The notes under the pieces are model-generated. The model ran no database searches. It was not told the DNA's origin and saw only the letters and a list, made by a program, of their open reading frames with translations. This document shows, piece by piece, positions 15,658 through 22,710 of a stretch of 32,983 nt of DNA (its first letter is position 1; each line of letters starts with the position of its first letter). Source of the DNA: Eubacteriales bacterium (lineage in GTDB: Bacteria; Bacillota; Clostridia; Lachnospirales; Lachnospiraceae); assembly GCA_030526715.1 (NCBI GenBank), contig JAUNCG010000025.1, forward strand, positions 1-32,983, in the 5' to 3' direction. The translations under genes were made by a program, and so were the position numbers.

Positions 15658-16847
15658 ACGGCAGATTGATGGAGGCGCTGGACACCTCCCGTGAGCTGAC
15701 GGACGGGGAGATCTATGAGCAGATCGATCGGATTCTTACAGAGCGGAGCCGGGGAGGGCGGTACAGTCTGCGCCGTAGAGAAGAGCTGCGCAGAGAACTG
15801 TTTAACTCTGTACGTAAGCTTGACATTCTGCAGGAGCTAGTGGAGGACGATACTATCACGGAGGTGATGGTAAACGGACTGGACGGTATTTTTGTGGAGA
15901 GCCGGGGAAGCGTGCGCCGCTGGGAGAAGCAGTTTTACTCCAGAGAAAAGATTGAGGATCTGGTGCAGGCCATTGCGGCTAAGAGCAATCGCATTGTGAA
16001 TGCTACGGTTCCTATCGTAGACGCCCGGCTGGAGAACGGAGCCAGAGTGAATATGGTGCTTCCGCCGGTAGCTATTAACGGTCCCATTATCACGATCCGA
16101 CAGTTTCCGTCGCATCCAATTGAGATGTCACAGCTGATCGCTTGGGGAGCGGTAACGGCGGAGGCCGTAGAGCTTCTGCGCAAACTGGTGATCGCAGGCT
16201 ACAACATTTTCATCAGCGGCGGAACAGGATCCGGAAAGACGACATTTTTAAACGCATTATCGGATTTTGTGCCGAAGGATGAGCGCATCATTACCATTGA
16301 GGATAATGCGGAGCTGCAGATCCGGGGGGTACCGAATCTGGTGAGGCTGGAGGCGCGCCGGGAGAATACGCAGGGAGAGCATGCGATCAGTATTCGGGAT
16401 CTGATACGCTCAAGTTTGCGCATGCGTCCAGACCGGGTGATCGTGGGTGAAGTGCGTGGAGAGGAGACGATCGACATGATTCAGGCGATGAATAACGGAC
16501 ATGACGGCAGTCTGTCCACCGGCCACGGGAACAGTCCGAGAGATATGCTGGCTCGTCTGGAGACCATGGTGTTGATGGGGATGGAGCTGCCGGTGACCGC
16601 GGTGCGAAGACAGATCGCGTCAGGTCTGGACGTGATGATACACCTTGGCAGAATGCGGGACAAAAGCCGCAAGGTGTTGGAGATTCTGGAGATCACCGGG
16701 TACGACTATGAGACGGAGGAGATCCTTACCCACACGCTGTATGAGTTTGAAGAAGGAAAAAAACGGGGAGAAAAGTTGAGCGGTACTCTGGTGAAAAAGG
16801 GAGAATTGCAGCAGAGAAGGAAGCTGGAAAGGGCGGGGCTGGCATAG
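15624..16847 (+). CDS. cpaF: CpaF/TadA family secretion ATPase
   Basis: Hexameric ATPase that powers extension, and probably retraction, of Tad pili at the cytoplasmic face. The 407 residues include an N-terminal helical part, the ITEVMVNGLDGIFVE beta unit typical of CpaF, and a P-loop ISGGTGSGKTT (about 197-207). The TIEDNAELQI Asp box, RMRPDRVIVGEVRGEE Walker B, and the SLSTGHGNSPRDML His box are also present, so it should be active. Like other CpaF proteins it lacks the tetracysteine zinc site of type II secretion GspE. The start overlaps the previous gene by 34 bases and has AGGAA before it. The stop codon is directly followed by the start of the tadB-like gene. Confidence 0.95.
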   Translation: MEREHREFKELNGRLMEALDTSRELTDGEIYEQIDRILTERSRGGRYSLRRREELRRELFNSVRKLDILQELVEDDTITEVMVNGLDGIFVESRGSVRRWEKQFYSREKIEDLVQAIAAKSNRIVNATVPIVDARLENGARVNMVLPPVAINGPIITIRQFPSHPIEMSQLIAWGAVTAEAVELLRKLVIAGYNIFISGGTGSGKTTFLNALSDFVPKDERIITIEDNAELQIRGVPNLVRLEARRENTQGEHAISIRDLIRSSLRMRPDRVIVGEVRGEETIDMIQAMNNGHDGSLSTGHGNSPRDMLARLETMVLMGMELPVTAVRRQIASGLDVMIHLGRMRDKSRKVLEILEITGYDYETEEILTHTLYEFEEGKKRGEKLSGTLVKKGELQQRRKLERAGLA

Positions 16848-17585
16848 ATGGATTACTCAAAATATCGATTTTCAGCGAGCGAGCTGCTATGGAATCTGGG
16901 GATATTTTCAGGAATCGATGCCATATTGAGCTATCTCTTTTACAGATCCGTCATCCCGTTTTTTCTGGCATTACCGCTGCTGATTCCTTTTTTGAATATG
17001 CAGAAGGAACGCTGCTGCGAAAAACGGAGAAAACAACTGGCGACACAGTTTCTGGATGCCATGCAGGCGGTATCCTCCGCCCTGACCGCCGGATATTCGG
17101 TGGAGACTGCGTTTCGGGATGCGTGTGGGGAGCTGGGAAAGATTTATGGGGAGGAGGATCTGATTATGCGGGAATTCACCTATATATCCGGTCAGCTGAG
17201 CATCAACCGGAATCTGGAAGAGCTGCTCATGGGACTGGCGGAGCGCAGCGGCGTGGAGGATATCGGAAACTTTGCGGAGATTTTTGCAGTCTCCAAACGA
17301 ACCGGGGGAAATCTCATTGCGATCATTCGCAATACCGTGCTGGCGATCAGCCAGAAGGAAGAGACGGCTCGCGAGATCGCCTCCTCCCTGTCGGCAAAGA
17401 AGCTGGAGCAGAGGATCATGAGTCTTGTACCGATATTGATCCTGCTGTATATCCGGACTGTTTCTCCGGGGTTTCTGGATGTGATGTATTACAACACAGT
17501 AGGGATCGCGGTCATGAGTATCTGTCTGGCAATATATGCAGCAGCTTATTTCTGGGGGAAGAAGATAGTAGAAATCGAGGTGTAG
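16848..17585 (+). CDS. tadB: TadB-like inner-membrane platform protein
   Basis: Membrane platform protein of the type II secretion F family, partner of the CpaF ATPase and of TadC. The 245 residues have two hydrophobic stretches near the N-terminus (about 20-60). A cytoplasmic T2SSF domain follows with LDAMQAVSSALTAGYSVETA (66-85) and ISVERSGVEDI-like text seen here as GLAERSGVEDIGNFAEIF. Two C-terminal membrane segments (about 190-238) complete it. It is shorter than many TadB proteins because the N-terminal part is reduced. The start follows the cpaF stop with no gap, so translation is probably coupled. Confidence 0.88.
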   Translation: MDYSKYRFSASELLWNLGIFSGIDAILSYLFYRSVIPFFLALPLLIPFLNMQKERCCEKRRKQLATQFLDAMQAVSSALTAGYSVETAFRDACGELGKIYGEEDLIMREFTYISGQLSINRNLEELLMGLAERSGVEDIGNFAEIFAVSKRTGGNLIAIIRNTVLAISQKEETAREIASSLSAKKLEQRIMSLVPILILLYIRTVSPGFLDVMYYNTVGIAVMSICLAIYAAAYFWGKKIVEIEV

Positions 17586-17586
17586 C

Positions 17587-19011
17587 ATGTGGATTTATTT
17601 TATATTTGCCGCAGGTCTCGGAATCTTGTTTATGATGGCGGCCGGGACGGAGCTGCCTCAGGACATGGAGGTGAAGCGGTGGCAGAAGCCGTTTTATCAA
17701 TGCGGGTGCTTTCTTATCGAACATCTGGAGAGGGTGGGGAAGCCGATCACAGAAAAGCAGCGATATCAATTGACGCTGGAGAAAGCAGCGTATGTATTTA
17801 TGATCCTGTTTGTGGGACTGGGGTGCGCCGTTGCGATAGAGGCTGCCTATGGCAGCGGACAGCTGCTTCTGGAAAAGACGCAGCTGCAGCGTCCGGATCA
17901 GGGAATGGGAGCGCAGGTTCAAGAGCTGCAGGTACAGGTGGAGGATATGACGGAGGTCGAGGACATTCGGATCGACCTGAAGGAGAGGGCATACACAGAA
18001 GCAGAAAAAAGAGCGCTTCTGGAGGAGGCAGTGTCCACACTGGATACGATCGTGCCGGGAACAAATGCTTCCGTGGATGAGGTGCGGGGCAAGGTAGAGC
18101 TACCGACGGAGCTTTTGGAGGGCAGAGTAAAGGCGGCATGGTTTCAGGAACCCATGGGACTTTTGGATAATGAGGGAAACATAACGGAGGAACTGAAGTC
18201 GGAGGGGGAAATACTGGAGCTGAAAGCGATTCTGACATGTGAGGATCAAGAAATGGAGTATCGGCTGGCGCTGCATTTGATGCCAAAGATACGGACGCCT
18301 TGGGAGACACTGATGCATGAGCTGCAGGGAAAGCTTAGGGAAGAGCAGGAGAAGACGGCAGATCAGGAGAAGCTGCCTCTGCCACAGGAAGTTGATGGTC
18401 ATCGTCTGATCTGGATGACGCCGGCGCATTCTTTTGCAGGGATCTGTGTTGGCGTGACCATATTGGCGGCGGCATTTCTGTGGATCGGGAAGGAACAGGA
18501 GTACCGAAATATGAAAAAACAGCAGAGAAGACAGATGATACTGGACTATCCGGATATTCTGTTTAAGCTGGGGATGCTTTTGAACGCAGGACTGACGATG
18601 CAGAGCGCCTTTCGGAAGGTTGCCATGGAGTATCGACAGAGAAGAGAACGACAGAAGACCGGAAAAAGGTCAAAGAAGACGATCGAAAGATTTGCGTATG
18701 AGCAGATGCTGACAGCCTGTTATGAGATGCAAAGCGGTGTCCCGGAGAGCAGAGCATATGAGAACTTTGGACATAGATGCGGGACGGCCGGATATATAAA
18801 GCTGGGTACCCTGCTCTCCGGAGGCTTGCAAAAAGGCTCCGAAGGTCTTACAAAAATTTTGCTGGAGGAAGCGATGTTATCCATGGAAGAACGTCGTCAG
18901 GCGGCAAAGCAGTTCGGGGAGGAAGCAGGCACAAAGCTGCTCCTTCCCATGACCGGAATGCTGCTGGTGGTGCTGGCGGTACTGATGATGCCCGCCATGA
19001 TGGCATTTTGA
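17587..19011 (+). CDS. tadC: TadC-like platform protein with an inserted extracellular Ig-like domain
   Basis: Second T2SSF-family platform protein of the pilus, 474 residues against about 300 for a plain TadC. Hydrophobic segments lie at about 3-20, 67-88, 283-301 and 450-472. The T2SSF domain is at about 316-440 (LDYPDILFKLGMLLNAGLTM, then GYIKLGTLLSGGLQKGSEGL and FGEEAGTKLLLPM). Between the second and third membrane segments about 190 residues are inserted and should face outside. Their core (about 120-235) reads like the atrophied bacterial Ig domain: a helix (TEAEKRALLEEAVSTLD), then VRGKVELPTELLEG, an AAWFQEPMGLLDNEGNI turn, and ELKAILTCEDQEMEYRLALH. Plain TadC proteins have nothing there. 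It starts one base after the previous stop. Confidence 0.85.
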   Translation: MWIYFIFAAGLGILFMMAAGTELPQDMEVKRWQKPFYQCGCFLIEHLERVGKPITEKQRYQLTLEKAAYVFMILFVGLGCAVAIEAAYGSGQLLLEKTQLQRPDQGMGAQVQELQVQVEDMTEVEDIRIDLKERAYTEAEKRALLEEAVSTLDTIVPGTNASVDEVRGKVELPTELLEGRVKAAWFQEPMGLLDNEGNITEELKSEGEILELKAILTCEDQEMEYRLALHLMPKIRTPWETLMHELQGKLREEQEKTADQEKLPLPQEVDGHRLIWMTPAHSFAGICVGVTILAAAFLWIGKEQEYRNMKKQQRRQMILDYPDILFKLGMLLNAGLTMQSAFRKVAMEYRQRRERQKTGKRSKKTIERFAYEQMLTACYEMQSGVPESRAYENFGHRCGTAGYIKLGTLLSGGLQKGSEGLTKILLEEAMLSMEERRQAAKQFGEEAGTKLLLPMTGMLLVVLAVLMMPAMMAF

Positions 19012-19060
19012 GGTGAAGCAGGGAAATGTTTTGTATACGCTTGGAAAGGGGGGTGAGAAT

Positions 19061-19231
19061 ATGAGAAAGATTTTGCGAAGACTCCGAATGAATGAGGAGG
19101 GGATCGGAACAGTGGAGATTATCCTGATTCTTGTCGTTCTGATCGGTCTGGTCATCATTTTTAAAAGTCAGCTTACCGGTCTGGTAAATAGTATTTTCAG
19201 TAAAATCGTCAGTCAGAGCAACGGAATCTAG
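19061..19231 (+). CDS. flp: Flp1-like pilin
   Basis: Major structural subunit candidate of the Tad pilus. The 56-residue precursor has a basic leader ending in NEEG, then IGTVEIILILVVLIGLVIIF. Cleavage after Gly14 would give a mature pilin of 42 residues with Glu at position +5, as in type IV pilins. The tail is short and Ser-rich (KIVSQSNGI). The residue after Glu is Ile rather than the Tyr of proteobacterial Flp; this matches the Flp1-like group of Firmicutes. A GTG-initiated longer form is possible, but the ATG at 19061 has an AAAGGGGGGTG site at correct distance. The gene is isolated by 49 bases from tadC and nine from the next gene. Confidence 0.9.
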   Translation: MRKILRRLRMNEEGIGTVEIILILVVLIGLVIIFKSQLTGLVNSIFSKIVSQSNGI

Positions 19232-19240
19232 GAGGTGTGT

Positions 19241-20791
19241 ATGAGACAGTACAGATGTCGGGGGACGATCACAGTATTTTTGAGTCTGATCAGTGTATTG
19301 TTTTTGTCCCTTCTCTGTACGTCGATCGAATCGGCGAGAATTCAGGGAAGCAGGGCAAAGGCGGCGGCCGCGCTGGATATGGGGCTGTTTTCCGTGCTGG
19401 GAGAATTTGAAAGGGGACTGCTGGAAAAGTATGACGTCTTCTTTTTGGACGGAGCCTATGGAGGCGGCAGCTACAGTCGGGATCATATGACGCAGAAGCT
19501 GCAGGAATATATGGACTATAACGCATCGCCCAATAAGGGACTGTTGTTCCGGGGCGTAGATATGTTTCCGGTGAAGGTAAAGGAGGTAGATATTACAGGA
19601 GTGCAGCTGGCTACGGATGAGAAAGGGGAAGCATTTTATCAGCAGGCAGTCGGCTTTATGAAAGAAAATCTTGGCACGGAGCTGGTGAGTACGGCATTAC
19701 AGCGTATGAATGATGCGAAAAAGCTGGAACAGGCAGGGCAGGATTATGAAAGACAGGACAGAACGAACGAAACACAGCTGTCTACATTACAGCAACAGCA
19801 GGCGCAGGAAAAGCAGAGGATAGAAGAGGAACAGAAGGCGGCCGTCGAGGCTTCGGGCGGCGAGGTGCAGGAGACAGAGGCACAGCTTCCGGCAGTAAAG
19901 CCGGAAAAGAATCCGCTGGAGGTGATCAAGGCGATACGGCGGAAGGGATTGCTGCGGCTTTTGTTGGGAACGGATGCACAGATCTCGCAGAAGAAGCTGC
20001 CGGGAGATATTCCGTCAAAACGAAAATGCGAGCGAGGCAACCTGACGGTAGAGAGAAAGCATCGGGGCTTGACGGCGGATCTGATTTTTCAGGAGTATCT
20101 GTTTCAGAGATTTTCCCTGTTTACAGATGAGAAGAAGGAAGGAATTTTAGATTATGCGTTGGAATACATATTGTGTGGGAAATCCAGTGATGAGAAGAAT
20201 CTAAAGAGTGTGGTGACCAGACTGCTGCTTTTGCGGGAAGGGGCAAATTTCGCATATATTACCACGAGCCCTGAGAAGAAAGGAGAGGCGGACGCACTGG
20301 CAGCGCTGCTGGTGGGAGCCATTCCGATTCCCGGTCTGATACCGGCGACCTCCTATGCATTGCAGCTGGTATGGGCTTATGCCGAAAGCCTGCTGGATGT
20401 GCGTGAATTGCTGTTGGGAGGAAAGGTACCGCTGTTTAAGGAGGCAGCAGATTGGAGATTGTCACTTTCTTCTATTCCGGAGCTGCTTGATATCTTATAT
20501 AGCGCCGGAGGATCCGGAGATCACGGAGTATCCTACAGCGGCTATTTGCAGATGCTGTTTACGCTGGGAAAGAAGTCGGCGTATCCGATGAGAGCGCTGG
20601 ATATGGCAGAGGGTGTCTTAAAGAGCATGGAGGGAATGGAGAGCTTTCGAGCGGATCATGCAGTATGCAAGATCTCGGCAACGTCGGATTTCAGTATACC
20701 GCCGATGTTTTTAAAGGTATCTGCAGCATTCCTGAAGACCGGAGTAGTTCAGACGGATTACCATGCATCGGGGAGTTTTTCATATTATTAA
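19241..20791 (+). CDS. DUF5702 domain-containing protein, TadG-like minor pilus component
   Basis: A 516-residue protein that begins with a prepilin-like hydrophobic helix (GTITVFLSLISVLFLSLLCT), followed by ESARIQGSRAKAAAALDMGL. The rest is predicted to lie outside. This start and the phrase FERGLLEKYDVFFLDGAYG are typical of DUF5702 proteins, which accompany Tad loci in Clostridia and resemble TadG. Residues about 165-210 form a Gln/Glu-rich coiled region. Near 365-390 is a second hydrophobic patch (ALLVGAIPIPGLIPATSY). The ATG at 19241 is chosen over a GTG two codons earlier because AGGAGG lies five bases before it. The molecular role is unknown; a minor pilin or assembly partner is likely from context. 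Confidence 0.8.
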   Translation: MRQYRCRGTITVFLSLISVLFLSLLCTSIESARIQGSRAKAAAALDMGLFSVLGEFERGLLEKYDVFFLDGAYGGGSYSRDHMTQKLQEYMDYNASPNKGLLFRGVDMFPVKVKEVDITGVQLATDEKGEAFYQQAVGFMKENLGTELVSTALQRMNDAKKLEQAGQDYERQDRTNETQLSTLQQQQAQEKQRIEEEQKAAVEASGGEVQETEAQLPAVKPEKNPLEVIKAIRRKGLLRLLLGTDAQISQKKLPGDIPSKRKCERGNLTVERKHRGLTADLIFQEYLFQRFSLFTDEKKEGILDYALEYILCGKSSDEKNLKSVVTRLLLLREGANFAYITTSPEKKGEADALAALLVGAIPIPGLIPATSYALQLVWAYAESLLDVRELLLGGKVPLFKEAADWRLSLSSIPELLDILYSAGGSGDHGVSYSGYLQMLFTLGKKSAYPMRALDMAEGVLKSMEGMESFRADHAVCKISATSDFSIPPMFLKVSAAFLKTGVVQTDYHASGSFSYY

Positions 20792-20813
20792 GAGGAAATG
20801 GGGGTGTGCAAAA

Positions 20814-21716
20814 ATGTCCTCTTTTGCAGACAGAGAAGGATGTAAAAGACAAACTGAGGAGAATGTAACGGAAAGGATGTCTGCTTTCCCGGCAGGAAGA
20901 GATCCGGTTCTGTATGAGAAGAGGATATTTCTGCGCATCCTTCGGGGGAGCTTAACGCTGGAGACAGCCTGTGTACTGCCTTTTTTTCTTCTGGTGATGA
21001 TTTCGGTACTGCAGTTTGCACGCATCGGTACCGCATCCTCTGCGATACTGGCCGGGATGCAGGATGCAGCCAAGGATATGGCAGCCTATGCATATATACG
21101 GGAGCTGGGAGTTACGCCGGGGGACGCAGTGGCAGGTGATCTGATCGCAGGCGGACTTTCGGCAGCCTATGCGAAGAGCAGAGTAGACCGGCAGCCGGGA
21201 TATCGAAAGGCGGATGGTATTTTTTCGCTGCTTCAGACCTCCTTTCATGATGAAATCATTGATCTGGCGGGCACTTATCAAATGAGACATGCGCTGTCGG
21301 CGCTTCCGTCGCTTAGGATAAAAAGTGTGCTGAGAGCCAGAGTGCGGGCGTGGACGGGACGGATCGGAAGCGGCGGGAACGGAAGTGATGAGGGAGAACA
21401 GCAGGAAAAGGAGGAGATGGTATATATGGCGAAGACCGGAACAGTATACCATAAGGATCCGGATTGTACACATATACGCCTGTCTATTCAGAAAATGGAT
21501 CGGGCGAAGGTAAATGCTGCGCGCAACATCTCCGGAGGAAAATATCATGCCTGTGAGCGTTGCAAGACGAGCGGTGCGAGTACCGTGTACGTGACGGTAT
21601 ACGGGGATAAATATCATGGTTCTATTGGCTGCAGTGGATTAAAGAGAACGGTATCAAGAGTCCCGCTTTCAGAAGCAAAGGGGTTAAGACCCTGTTCAAA
21701 ATGTGGAGGAGGATAA
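20814..21716 (+). CDS. TadE-like pseudopilin with duplicated Cys/His C-terminal module
   Basis: A 300-residue protein with a prepilin signal RGSLTLETACVLPFFLL; cleavage after Gly45 puts Glu at +5 as in TadE. The middle part should lie outside. The C-terminal quarter has two copies of a small module. The first has H213, C218, C247 and C250 (VYHKDPDCTH, then HACERC). The second has H268, C273, C294 and C297 (KYHGSIGCSG, then RPCSKC). Each has the spacing H-x4-C, then CxxC, which suggests a metal site like that of Ada-type zinc-binding domains, or redox cysteines. Two starts are possible; the ATG at 20814 has a GGGGGTG site, while one at 20763 would overlap the previous gene. The stop lies one base before the peptidase start. 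Confidence 0.78.
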   Translation: MSSFADREGCKRQTEENVTERMSAFPAGRDPVLYEKRIFLRILRGSLTLETACVLPFFLLVMISVLQFARIGTASSAILAGMQDAAKDMAAYAYIRELGVTPGDAVAGDLIAGGLSAAYAKSRVDRQPGYRKADGIFSLLQTSFHDEIIDLAGTYQMRHALSALPSLRIKSVLRARVRAWTGRIGSGGNGSDEGEQQEKEEMVYMAKTGTVYHKDPDCTHIRLSIQKMDRAKVNAARNISGGKYHACERCKTSGASTVYVTVYGDKYHGSIGCSGLKRTVSRVPLSEAKGLRPCSKCGGG

Positions 21717-21717
21717 G

Positions 21718-22185
21718 TTGGAATTTAGATATATGGTATTGCTGCTGTATCTTGCGGCAGCGGCAGTACGGGATGTGAGACACAGGAGCGTATCTGTGAA
21801 ATCAGCAGTATTATTTGCGGCAGCGGCTATGCTTCTGCAGTTCATAGGAGGTAGTACAAGGGGAGTAGATCATGGCTGGCAGGAGAGGATGCTTTTATAT
21901 GGAGTATGGATCATCACAGGCGCGCTTCCGGGACTGACGCTGCTTGTGCTGGCATGGGTAACCGGAGAATCCATTGGGTACGGAGATGGGATCGTGTTAC
22001 TGGTGACGGGATGGTATCTGGGATGGTATGGAAGCATCGGAGTATTGCTGATGGGACTGCTGCTCATCTGCCCGGCGGCGCTGTGGATGCTTTTTTGGAA
22101 AAAAGCGGATCGAAGAGCGGAATTACCGTTCTTGCCGTTTTTGTTGGGAGGATATCTGATATGGTTGCCGGGTATGATGAAATAA
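21718..22185 (+). CDS. Prepilin peptidase, A24 family (TadV/CpaA-like)
   Basis: Membrane aspartyl protease that removes the leader from Flp pilin and the TadE-like pseudopilins. The 155 residues are nearly all hydrophobic. They contain the two catalytic aspartates expected: one in AVRDVRHRSV after the first segment, and one in the GYGDGIVLL motif (GxGD). The N-terminal methylase zinc domain of full PilD is absent, as is usual for TadV/CpaA. The best start is TTG at 21718, because GGAGGAGG lies seven bases before it; a GTG at 21703 would place that site inside the gene. It is packed between two TadE-like genes, which are its likely substrates. Confidence 0.85.
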   Translation: MEFRYMVLLLYLAAAAVRDVRHRSVSVKSAVLFAAAAMLLQFIGGSTRGVDHGWQERMLLYGVWIITGALPGLTLLVLAWVTGESIGYGDGIVLLVTGWYLGWYGSIGVLLMGLLLICPAALWMLFWKKADRRAELPFLPFLLGGYLIWLPGMMK

Positions 22186-22199
22186 GAAGGAGTATTTAG

Positions 22200-22652
22200 G
22201 TGAAAACAGAGGGGAGAAACACAAAATTGCGCGGAAGCTATACTGTGGAGGCGGCTTTGCTGATGAGCATGATAGTACCGCTTTTGACAGCGATCATTTA
22301 TATGGGATTTTTTCTGCACGACCGGGGATTTTTACAGGCGGCGGCACACGAGGCGGTATGTCTCGCCAGTCTGCATGCAGAGGATGATACAGATATCAAC
22401 GGAGAGATCGACAGATTGATAAGTGGGAGAATGCTGGGAAGCAGGGGAGTAAAGGGAGAAATGGAAGAAGGAAAACGACAGGTGAGCGTAAGCTATACGG
22501 GAAGCTTTCGCATTCCGGGTATAGTACAGAGCTTTTTCGGAAATACGGGGATCTCTGTCGGGACGTCGGTATCGCTGAGTACAGAGAGACCATCACGCCG
22601 GATTTCGCGGATCAGGGGCGTAGTAAAGGTAGTAGAGCATATCAGGGATTAA
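22200..22652 (+). CDS. TadE-like pseudopilin
   Basis: Small minor pilin, 150 residues, with the prepilin signal LRGSYTVEAALLMSMIVPLL. Cleavage after the Gly gives Glu at +5. The hydrophobic helix continues to about residue 40 (AIIYMGFFLHD) and is followed by a polar outside part with no cysteine module, unlike the other TadE-like protein of the operon. The sequence VEAALLMSMIVPLLTAIIYM is typical of the TadE family in Clostridia. The start is GTG at 22200, with AAGGAG nine bases before it. Its place directly after the peptidase gene supports processing by it. The basic C-terminus (RRISRIRGVVKVVEHIRD) is unusual for an external tail. Confidence 0.82.
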   Translation: MKTEGRNTKLRGSYTVEAALLMSMIVPLLTAIIYMGFFLHDRGFLQAAAHEAVCLASLHAEDDTDINGEIDRLISGRMLGSRGVKGEMEEGKRQVSVSYTGSFRIPGIVQSFFGNTGISVGTSVSLSTERPSRRISRIRGVVKVVEHIRD

Positions 22653-22710
22653 AAACAGAAAGTATGAGAAATTTTCGAAGGAAGGATCATGAGAAAGGCC
22701 GGAAAATAAT

